A stretch of 32,534 nucleotides of DNA from Oscillospiraceae bacterium. Lineage in GTDB: Bacteria > Bacillota > Clostridia > Oscillospirales > Acutalibacteraceae. The notes below the pieces were generated by a model. The model saw nothing but the letters and a program-made list of their open reading frames with translations, was not told the origin of the DNA and ran no database searches. The DNA lies in assembly GCA_902780565.1 (NCBI GenBank), contig CACZGD010000013.1, forward strand, positions 1 to 32,534, given 5' to 3'. Below are positions 15,224 through 22,900 of the stretch, in pieces. How positions within the stretch are numbered: the stretch's first letter is position 1; each line of letters begins with the position of its first letter. Made by a program: the position numbers and the translations under genes.

Positions 15224-16927
15224 TTACGCGATCCCGGTCAGATCAAAATCCGCGAGCCATTTTACGGCTGCCCCGGCGACCTCCCGGAGGCAGTCCTCCT
15301 CAAACGGCGTTTTCAGGTCCGCGTGCCTGAGAAGCTCCGTGAACGTGCGGCTGCCGCCCTGCCGGGTATAGGCCATATAGTGATTCCACGCGTTTTCTGG
15401 GTCCTGCTGCAGCATGGCCCAAAACTGCAGGGAGACCGTCTGCGCAAGGCAGTAGTCGATATAATAGAACGGGACCTGATAGATGTGCATCTGCCGCTGC
15501 CAGCCCTCGCCGTCGGCATAGAACGGGATTTCGCCGTCCAGCCGCAGCCACGGCTGATAGATCCCGAGCAGGCGCTTCCATTCGGCGTGGCGTTCGGCGG
15601 GCGACAGCTCCGGATGTTCATAGACGATGTGCTGGAAGTGGTCCACCATGGTGCCGTAGGGGATAAAGGTCAGGGCGCCCGCGAGGTGGCTGTACATGAA
15701 TTTTCTCGCGTCCGGCCCGAAAAAGCCTTCCGCGTTGCGCCAGCCGAAGAACTCCATGCTCATGGAGTGGACCTCGCACGCCTCCATGGTCGGGTCGCTG
15801 TAGGACATGGGCACGCGGTCCCGGTTCATCCAATAGGCGAAGGCGTGCCCCGCCTCGTGCGTGACGACCTCCACGTCGCCCTGCGTGCCGTTGAAATTCG
15901 CGAAGATGAACGGCCGCCAGTAACCGGGGATGGATTCGCAGTAGCCGCCGCCCATTTTGCCCTCGGTGGAAAGCACGTCCAGCAGCTCCTCATCCAGCAT
16001 CGTGCGGAAGAACGCGCCGGTCTCGGGCGACAGGTCGTCATAGAACCGCCTGCCCTGCTCCAGAATATCGTCCGGCGTGCCGACGGGACGCGGGTTGCCG
16101 CTGCGGAACGCCAGCGCGTCGTCCGCAAAGGACAGCGGGTAGGGTCTGCCGATGCGTTGTGCCTGTTCGCGCATCACGGCGTCCGCCACCGGCACGAGGT
16201 ACTTCTGCACCGCCGCGCGGAACTTTTCCACGTCCTCCTTGGCGTAGCAGTTGCGCTGCATTCGGTAATAGCCGAGCTGCGTGAAGCCGTCGTAGCTGAG
16301 CTTTCTGCCCATGGCGTCGCGCACGCGGACCAGCTCGTCATAGATCCTGTCGAGAGCAGCGCGGTTTTCGCGGAACCAACTGCCGTTTGCCTGCCACGCG
16401 GCAAGGCGGCGGGCGTCGTCCGGATCGTCCTGGAAGGGACGCAGCTGCGAAAGCGTATACACGCCGCCCTCGAACGGGATCTGAGCCGAGGCGATCAGCT
16501 TGTCGTATTCGCTCACAAGCTCGTTTTCCCGCTGCAGATCCGGAATGATCTCCGGCGCAAAGGTCTTGCGGGCGATCTCCGCGTTCAGGAACATGAGGTC
16601 GCCGTATTCGGCGGCAAAGTCCGGGCGGAAGGGCGACGAGAGCATCGCCTCGGTCCATTTCTGGTCCGCTTCCTCCAGCTCGGGGCCGAAGGCGTCCCAA
16701 AAGGACTTTTCCGCGTCGTAGAACGCGTCGCGCGTGTCGATGGACTGGCGGATATAGGCAAGCGCGCCCATGGTGCGCACCGTTCTGTCCGCCGCCTCCT
16801 TCTCCAGAAAGACCGCCTTTGCCTCGTCATAGCTCCCGGCGGCCCGCAGCCGCCGCGTCAGCTCGCCGAGCCGCGCCTTGAGCGCCTCGGGCTCCGGGCG
16901 CTGATATTGCATCTCCGAAAATTTCAT
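15224..16927 (-). CDS. M3 family oligoendopeptidase
   Basis: A 567-residue zinc metallopeptidase of the thimet/oligopeptidase family M3 (PepF-like). The zinc site HEAGH is at H357-H361 in VVTHEAGHAFAYWM, followed by EACEVHSMSMEFF, which carries the third ligand glutamate. The C-terminal part has the helical YYIDYCLAQTVSLQFW segment common to the group. No signal peptide, so it cleaves short peptides in the cytoplasm. I placed the start at ATG 16927 with AAAGGAG about 8 nt upstream; an upstream in-frame extension reads over the promoter. First gene of the operon ending at 12829. Confidence 0.94.
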   Translation of the reverse strand: MKFSEMQYQRPEPEALKARLGELTRRLRAAGSYDEAKAVFLEKEAADRTVRTMGALAYIRQSIDTRDAFYDAEKSFWDAFGPELEEADQKWTEAMLSSPFRPDFAAEYGDLMFLNAEIARKTFAPEIIPDLQRENELVSEYDKLIASAQIPFEGGVYTLSQLRPFQDDPDDARRLAAWQANGSWFRENRAALDRIYDELVRVRDAMGRKLSYDGFTQLGYYRMQRNCYAKEDVEKFRAAVQKYLVPVADAVMREQAQRIGRPYPLSFADDALAFRSGNPRPVGTPDDILEQGRRFYDDLSPETGAFFRTMLDEELLDVLSTEGKMGGGYCESIPGYWRPFIFANFNGTQGDVEVVTHEAGHAFAYWMNRDRVPMSYSDPTMEACEVHSMSMEFFGWRNAEGFFGPDARKFMYSHLAGALTFIPYGTMVDHFQHIVYEHPELSPAERHAEWKRLLGIYQPWLRLDGEIPFYADGEGWQRQMHIYQVPFYYIDYCLAQTVSLQFWAMLQQDPENAWNHYMAYTRQGGSRTFTELLRHADLKTPFEEDCLREVAGAAVKWLADFDLTGIA

Positions 16928-17009
16928 GGTCAGAACTCCTTTCCGTTCCCGGCAGAGCCGGTCCGGGCGAAGCGTCCGCTTCCTCCCGCCGTATATTTTT
17001 ACAGTCTTT

Positions 17010-17038
17010 ATTATATCACGGCCCGCGGGCTTTCGCAA
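17010..17038 (-). promoter_or_regulatory. Promoter of the M3 peptidase operon
   Basis: On the minus strand TTGCGA (17033-17038), a 17-bp spacer and TATAAT (17010-17015) preceded by TG one base upstream. A leader of about 76 nt runs to the ATG at 16927; it contains GC-rich inverted stretches but no recognised riboswitch. Confidence 0.78.
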
Positions 17039-17094
17039 CAGGGAAAACCGTCGGCAGACGCGCCAAAAATGCGATCCGTTTGTGTAAAAACCGC

Positions 17095-17123
17095 TTGACA
17101 ATCCGCCGGAAATGGCGCATCAT
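17095..17123 (+). promoter_or_regulatory. Probable promoter of the 17213 gene
   Basis: TTGACA at 17095-17100 is a perfect -35. At 17 bp there is only CATCAT (17118-17123); CATATA at 17121-17126 fits at 20 bp. It is the only good candidate in the divergent 285-bp region 16928-17212. Confidence 0.4.
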
Positions 17124-17212
17124 ATATGCGAAGCCGCCGCGGGCAGGACCCTGCGGGCGGCAAACCGGCGCGCAGAGCGAACGCGCGGCGTCAGGCTTCC
17201 GGGAGGTACTTT

Positions 17213-18742
17213 ATGAAAAACGTTGCGAACATCATCAATTTCGCCCGCGGCTGCGAGCCCCGCAGCGAAGACGATTCTTTTCTTCTCCCCACGCTCCGGG
17301 AGGAGCTGGAGCTTTGCAGGCGCTTCGGCTTCCGCTCCACCGTGCTGCTGCAGTACGACGCCCTGATGATCCCGGACTACCCCGCGCTGGTCAACTCCGG
17401 CTATGACGTGGAGGTCGGTCTGTGGCTGGAGGTGGTGCAGCCGCTGGCGGAGGCGGCGGGGCTGCCCTGGCGCGGGCGCTACCCCTGGGACTGGGATATC
17501 CGCGTCAACTTCCTGTCCGCCTATACGACGGACGAGCGCGTCGCCATGATCGACGCGGCGTTCGGGACCTTCCGGCGCATTTTCGGCTTTTACCCGAAGG
17601 TGGCGGGCTGCTGGAGCATCGATTCCTTCTCGCTGGGCTACATCGAGCGGACCTACGGGCTTTCCGCCTTCTGCGTGTGCAAGGAGCAATACGGCACCGA
17701 CGGCATCACCGTTTGGGGCGGTCCCTACACCGGCGGGTACTACCCCTCGAAGCGGAACGCCATCGTCCCCGCGCGGGAAAAGGAAAACCAGATCGGGATC
17801 CCGATGTTCCGTATGCTGGGTCCCGACCCCATCGACCAATACGACCTGGGGCTCGGCGCGCCGGAGGAGGACCAGAAGGTCTGTTCGCTGGAGCCCGTTT
17901 ACGAATTCGGCGGCGGCGACCCCGACTGGGTGGACTGGTTCCTGAGAGAAAACTATAACGGCAAGGCGCTGAGCCTCGCCTACGCCCAGTTCGGGCAGGA
18001 GAACTCCTTCGACTGGGAGAACATCCGCAAAGGGCTGCCGATGCAGTTTGAAAAGCTGAAAAAGAAGGTGGACGCGGGCGAAATCGTGCTGCAGACGCTG
18101 GGCGAAACGGGCGAGGACTTCAGGCGCCGCTATGCCCTGACCCCGCCGAACAGTACCTGCGCCGACGACGACGCCAAAGGATCCGGGCGCAAGACCGCGT
18201 GGTATGATTCCCGCTATTACCGCGTGAACCTCATGTTCGAGAAAAACCGGGCGTGGATCCGCGACCTGCAGCTCTATTCCGACCGCTATGCAGAGCCGCA
18301 CCTGACGACGAAAAACACCGATACCCGCTGCGGCACCTTTGCCCTGCCGGTGATGGACGGCTTCCGATTTTCGGCGGGGAACGTGCGCGCCGGGCTTTAC
18401 CCGGACGCGCCGGACTGCGCGGATTTTGAGACCCGCACGCAGGGGGCCGATACGCTTGTCGCCGCGTGGGGGGACGTGACCTTCACGGCGGAGGAGCGCG
18501 CCCTTTCGGTGCAGTGCGCCGCCCCCGGCTTCTGCCTGCGGTTCGTGACCGCCGACGTGCCGACCCTCCCCTATCACGACGCCGAAGAGACCGTGCTGCC
18601 GATGACCTTCCGCGATTTTACAGGCAGCGCGTTCGATTACAGGCTGCGTCTGTCCGCAGGCTGCTTCCGGCGGACGGCGGACGGCCTTGCCGTGTTCCCC
18701 GACGGCGAAGGCAGGATCACGTTCGACTTCACAGAAAACTAA
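17213..18742 (+). CDS. Uncharacterised protein with deacetylase/glycosidase-like N-terminal barrel
   Basis: A 509-residue cytoplasmic protein without signal peptide. The first ~260 residues look like the (beta/alpha)7 barrel of polysaccharide deacetylase and GH57/GH38-type enzymes: INFARGCEPR at the start, repeated Trp/Asp-rich turns (YPWDWDIRVNF, GCWSIDSFSLGY) and Asp, His and Glu residues at strand ends. The latter half (about 350-509) is beta-rich, ending DGEGRITFDFTEN, perhaps a sandwich domain. I cannot name the family or substrate. Start ATG 17213 has GGGAGGT 5 nt upstream; an earlier in-frame start (17126) has no binding site and would begin at or upstream of the predicted transcription start. 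The HD-domain gene follows after 19 bp and is probably co-transcribed. Confidence 0.75.
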   Translation: MKNVANIINFARGCEPRSEDDSFLLPTLREELELCRRFGFRSTVLLQYDALMIPDYPALVNSGYDVEVGLWLEVVQPLAEAAGLPWRGRYPWDWDIRVNFLSAYTTDERVAMIDAAFGTFRRIFGFYPKVAGCWSIDSFSLGYIERTYGLSAFCVCKEQYGTDGITVWGGPYTGGYYPSKRNAIVPAREKENQIGIPMFRMLGPDPIDQYDLGLGAPEEDQKVCSLEPVYEFGGGDPDWVDWFLRENYNGKALSLAYAQFGQENSFDWENIRKGLPMQFEKLKKKVDAGEIVLQTLGETGEDFRRRYALTPPNSTCADDDAKGSGRKTAWYDSRYYRVNLMFEKNRAWIRDLQLYSDRYAEPHLTTKNTDTRCGTFALPVMDGFRFSAGNVRAGLYPDAPDCADFETRTQGADTLVAAWGDVTFTAEERALSVQCAAPGFCLRFVTADVPTLPYHDAEETVLPMTFRDFTGSAFDYRLRLSAGCFRRTADGLAVFPDGEGRITFDFTEN

Positions 18743-18761
18743 AAGAAAAGAGGACTCCGAA

Positions 18762-19658
18762 ATCCCGGATGATTCAAACAGCTTCGCGCTGGAATACCGC
18801 CTTCACGCGCTGGACCGTGATCTGCACAAACGCTTTACCGACTGCGTCTTCGTCCTTCAGAGGATCCTGTCGAATTATAAGCTGTTATTCCCCGAATATA
18901 CGGATCATTCCGAGCTCCACTCGATCACCGTGGTCCAGTTCTGCAATCTCCTGATCGGCGACCAGCTCAAACGGCTCAACAAGCATGAGATCTACGTTCT
19001 GCTTTCGGGCTGTTATTTCCACGACACGGGCATGGGGATCACCCAAAAGGATTTTGAGGCCTTTTCCCGCAAGATCGCCTTCGGGGATTATTTTGAGAAG
19101 CACCCGAACGCGACCCCCGCCGAGCAGATCCGCGATTTTCACAACGAATACTCCGGGCTGTTCCTGCGCAAATACGCGGCGCTGTTCGAGTTCCCGAGCG
19201 ACGTCCATCTCCAAGCCGTCATCCAGATCTCACGCGGGCACCGGAAAACCGACCTGCGGGACGAAAGCGCCTATCCGACGGCGCTGCCGACGCCCGACGG
19301 CGCAACCATCTGCCTGCCCTATCTTGCCGCGCTGCTGCGTCTGGCGGATGAGATCGACGTGACCGCCGCCCGCAACCCGAAGCTACTGTATGATCTGGAG
19401 GCGATCACCGACGATCATCAGCTTTTCGAGCACAAAAGGCACCGCGCCGTGCGGGATCTGGTGATCGACAGGGATTCCTTTACCCTGCTGATCGACGACA
19501 GCGATCCCGTCGTATGCGGCATGATCCAACGGATGGCGGATAAAATGCAGCAGACGCTTGATACCTGCCGCGAGGCGGTCAACGGGCGCACGCCCTTTGA
19601 GATCACCCAAAGCCGGGTCCTGCTTCATCCGGTCGGACCGGACGGCCCCGGCGTCTGA
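18762..19658 (+). CDS. HD-domain protein (HD-CE-like), start codon unclear
   Basis: About 298 residues of an HD-superfamily phosphohydrolase-like domain. The pattern is YTDHSELHS (first His), SGCYFHDTGMGI (HD), ISRGHRKTDL and LRLADEIDVTAARNP (last Asp). This resembles HD domains found alone or fused to Hsp90-type ATPases in conflict-type proteins; the substrate is unknown. No ATG/GTG/TTG with a ribosome binding site is in frame. The best site AGAGGA (18749-18754) sits 7 nt before ATC at 18762, while an ATG at 18769 is in the wrong frame by one base. A TTG at 18687 is in frame but overlaps the preceding gene and has no site. The coding frame itself is intact to the TGA at 19658, whose last 20 codons recur at 28808. 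Confidence 0.78.
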   Translation: MPDDSNSFALEYRLHALDRDLHKRFTDCVFVLQRILSNYKLLFPEYTDHSELHSITVVQFCNLLIGDQLKRLNKHEIYVLLSGCYFHDTGMGITQKDFEAFSRKIAFGDYFEKHPNATPAEQIRDFHNEYSGLFLRKYAALFEFPSDVHLQAVIQISRGHRKTDLRDESAYPTALPTPDGATICLPYLAALLRLADEIDVTAARNPKLLYDLEAITDDHQLFEHKRHRAVRDLVIDRDSFTLLIDDSDPVVCGMIQRMADKMQQTLDTCREAVNGRTPFEITQSRVLLHPVGPDGPGV

Positions 19659-19667
19659 CGCCGCCCG
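19596..19667 (+). repeat. 72-bp block repeated at 28808-28879
   Basis: The last 20 codons and stop of the HD gene plus 9 bp beyond are found again 9.2 kb away with two base differences out of 72. The block contains two palindromes, CCGGTCGGACCGG and GGCGTCTGACGCC, the latter over the stop codon. Confidence 0.93.
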
Positions 19668-19712
19668 GCGAACCGTCCGAACAGACCGGGCTGCCCCTTA
19701 CAAGCGAGCCGC

Positions 19713-19775
19713 GCGCCGATCACGGACGAGCAGTACGCCGAGGGCTTCGTCGGCTGGATCGACAGGCTCTCCTGA
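19713..19775 (+). pseudogene. Relic of a coding sequence (last ~20 codons)
   Basis: A GC-rich coding-like stretch reads APITDEQYAEGFVGWIDRLS and then TGA. It has no start codon or ribosome binding site, and reading back it loses sense near 19710. It looks like the C-terminal end of a gene whose remainder is gone. The parent family is not recognisable from so few residues. It lies between the HD gene and the C1 peptidase gene, together with other junction-like sequence. Confidence 0.35.
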
Positions 19776-19808
19776 GAAAGCAATCAAAGGCTGCATGCCA
19801 GACGGACG

Positions 19809-19840
19809 TCGTTCACTCCCCGAAATCGGTCGTTCACTCC
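19809..19840. repeat. Paired TCGTTCACTCC repeats upstream of the C1 peptidase promoter
   Basis: TCGTTCACTCC occurs at 19809-19819 and 19830-19840, 21 bp apart and ending 7 bp before the -35 box at 19848. This spacing and location fit an activator site on one face of the helix. No regulator can be named. Confidence 0.55.
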
Positions 19841-19847
19841 ATCTCGC

Positions 19848-19876
19848 TTGCAAATCGATCTCCTCTCAATTATAAT
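19848..19876 (+). promoter_or_regulatory. Promoter of the C1 peptidase gene
   Basis: TTGCAA (19848-19853), a 17-bp spacer and TATAAT (19871-19876). The expected start point is near 19883, the centre of the palindrome described separately. Confidence 0.78.
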
Positions 19877-19913
19877 TGTAGATGCCTACAATGATTTGAG
19901 AGGAGATTTTTTT
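19858..19913 (+). promoter_or_regulatory. Palindrome combining terminator fold, promoter and ribosome binding site
   Basis: ATCTCCTCTCAA (19858-19869) is the exact reverse complement of TTGAGAGGAGAT (19896-19907). Inside lies ATTGTAG-atgc-CTACAAT (19875-19892). The 3' arm holds the Shine-Dalgarno sequence GAGAGGAG and runs into seven T, then ATG at 19914. RNA arriving from upstream could fold into a stem with a U-tract, a terminator that also hides the ribosome binding site. RNA from the local promoter would start near the centre and lack the 5' arm, leaving the site free. Confidence 0.72.
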
Positions 19914-22900
19914 ATGCGAAAACCATGGAAACCCCTTTCGGTATTTCTGACGCTCCTGATGCTCGTAACGGTCATGTCGCCGGCGGGCCTTGCGGAAGCG
20001 AACGCCGGGCACGTGCACACCCCGGCTCCCATTGCGGACGACAGCCAGACTGCTGCCGCCCCGGGCACGGCCGCGCTGTTTGAGAAGCGCATTCCCGCCG
20101 GGTTCCACAAGACCGGCCTTTCCGTAACCGACGAAAAGGGGCGGGAGATCTTTTACCTTGAGGGCAAGGCCAGCGAATACGGATATGTTCCCTATCTGTG
20201 GGTGGACGCCGAGGGCTTTGCGCTCCCGCCGGAGGAACAGCCCTTTGTGACCTACGAGGCCAACGCCGGGGCTGGCCAGACCTTTCCGTCCTCCTACGAC
20301 GCGCGGGATGACGGTCTGATCACGCCCGTCGAGCGTCAGATCGGCGGTACCTGCTGGGCGCACGCGGCGGCGGCCGTGATGGAAGCGAACGCCATCAAAC
20401 AGGGCCTTGCCACAGCAGACAGCGTGAACATCTCCGAATACCAGCTTTTATGGTACGGCTATAACGGCTATTACTCGGGCGTAACCGAGAGCCGGAACGA
20501 CGGTATGACCGGCCAGTCCACTTACGACATTCTGGAACGGGGCGGCAACCCCACGGTCATCGGCTACGCCGTGCTGAACCACCAGGGACCGGCGCTCGAG
20601 AGCCGGTACGATCTGGACGAAAGCCTGAACGAGACCGCTTTCGCGGCCGCGATGGAGGAGGCCTTCCTTTACGACAACCGCTTTGAGCGGGATTTCAGCT
20701 TCGAATCGATCCATACCTATTCCGCCGAGCCCGCCGCGATCAAGGCGGCGCTGACCGAATACGGCGCGGTGCAGATCAGTTACTTCTCGGGCGGCTATTA
20801 TACGAAGCAAAATAACCTCGGGGATGAGCTCTGCGCGTACTACTGTCCCATCCCGCAGGGGATCAACCACGCCGTGACGGTCGTCGGCTGGGACGACGAT
20901 TTCAGCCGCGAAAACTTCAGAGAGGATGCGCGCCCCATCCATAACGGCGCGTGGCTGGTCAAAAACTCCTGGGGCGCCAACTGGGGCAACGACGGGTATT
21001 TCTGGCTGTCGTACGAAGACGCGACCATCGCGCAGGTCGCGACCTACAAGGTCGCGCCGCTGACGGACCGCGAAAACGCTTACAGCCATAACGGCATGAT
21101 CTGCCTGAACGCCGTGTCCTGCACCGCCGCCGGAAACGTCTTTACCACGAAGGCGCGCGAGCACCTGACCTACGTCACGCCGGGCGAAACGCTCAGCGGC
21201 GCTTATACCTTCAAAATCTATGGGAACGTCCCCGCGAACGCCGCTTCCCCCGAGGAAGGGACGCTGCTTTACACCCAGACCGGGGAGACCGCGAACGAAC
21301 TCTGGATCCCGGTGAACGACCTTGTTCTGCTGGACGCCGGGGAACGCTTTTCGGTCGTCTTTGAGGGACTCTCCTCCGTTATGGCGGAGGGCACGGGGAG
21401 ACCCGCCGGCTTTGCGACGAGCGGAAACGTGGTCTATACCGGCAACCCGGGCGAAAGCTTTGTCAAGCAGAACGGTGTCTGGAAGGACGCTTACGCGCTC
21501 GGCAAAAACAACGTCGCCGTTGCGGCGTTTTCCGCGGACGAGGGCACGGCGCCCTACGCCGTGACCTTCATCTGCCCCGGCCATTTCACACAGACGGTGA
21601 CGGCTGATGCAAACGGCACGGTCGCCCTGCCCCAGACGCCCGGTCACACCTGGGTATTCACCTACATGGGTGGGCCCTTTGACGGCGCGAACGTGACCCG
21701 CAACATGACCGTGACCGCGCACTGCTACCCCACCGCGGGAGCAATCAACCCCGATTCCGCGTGCGAAACGGTGTTCCGCTGCGTTTACTGCGGCAAGGAT
21801 ATGAAGGACCCGGTCGCGGAACACACGGAAGTCCCCACGGTCGTCGCCCCGACGCGGGAGCACCCCGGGTATACCGACTATACCTGCTCCATCTGCGGCG
21901 CGGTCAGAAGAACCGACTGGACCATCCATCCCGACGGCGACGGCCAGATCCTCGGCGACTTCATCTGGCAGTATTACGACGGCGCGATCTCCTTTGCCGG
22001 TACCGGCAGGGCGCCCGATTTCTCCGGGCAGAGCGCAGCGAAGCCCTGGGGAAGCCACGCCGGAGAGACCGTGGACTTTTACATGGGCGAGGGGCTGACG
22101 CATCTCGGCTCGTTCAGCTTCTGCTATTTCAATCAGCTCAAAAACATCGTCTACCCCTCCACCATCCGTTCCATCGGCAACTCCGCCTTTATGTACTGCA
22201 AGGGGCTTGAGGAGGTCACGGTCCCGGCGGGGCTGATCGACATCGGTACCATCGACGGCGACACGATCTATTACGGCTGCTCCGGCATCCGCCGCATTGT
22301 GATCGAGGAGGGCATCCGGACGCTCAACAACGCCTTTTACAAGAGCTACGAGGGCGCTGAAGGACTGGAAGTCGTCATCCCCTCCACGCTTATCAGTTAT
22401 CATTATCTCTGTCACTGGTACTATATCGCCACGCTCGAAAGATACGTCGTCTCCCCCGATAACCCGCACCTCAAAGCCGTGGACGGCGTGCTGTTCTCGA
22501 AGGACGGCACAAAGATCATCAGCTATCCGCCGTCAAAGCCCGGCGCGTATTACAAGCCGCCGGCGGGCGTGACGGGACTCGACTACTATTCCTTCTCGGA
22601 CCTCAGGAACCTCAAATATCTGGATCTTTCCGAGACTGCCGTCACCGTGACCGGCAACTATCAGTTCGCCTACGCAAAGAGCCTGACGAACGTGAACCTG
22701 CCCGCGAATCTGGTCACCATGGCCATCGGGCTGCTGCACAACGCGTCCGGGAACCTCAAAAAACTGTTTGTCCCGTCGTCGCTGCGCAGCGCGCGTGATC
22801 CGAAGACAGCGACTGCGCTCACGTTCTATTCCGCGACAGCCCTCTCCGCGCTACAGAACCTTACTGCCTCAAACGTGACCTATACGGTTCTGGAAGGCCA

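Noticed and set aside
14339-17098. Plus-strand open frame of 919 codons
   Set aside because: It is antisense to the DUF218 lipoprotein and the M3 peptidase, both with intact catalytic or lipobox motifs.
17120-18577. Minus-strand open frame of 485 codons
   Set aside because: It is antisense to the 17213 gene, whose start and ribosome binding site are good, and its composition is that of a shadow frame.
20448-22469. Minus-strand open frame of 673 codons inside the C1 peptidase
   Set aside because: The plus-strand gene has a signal peptide, catalytic residues and repeats in frame; the minus frame has no domain and no ribosome binding site.
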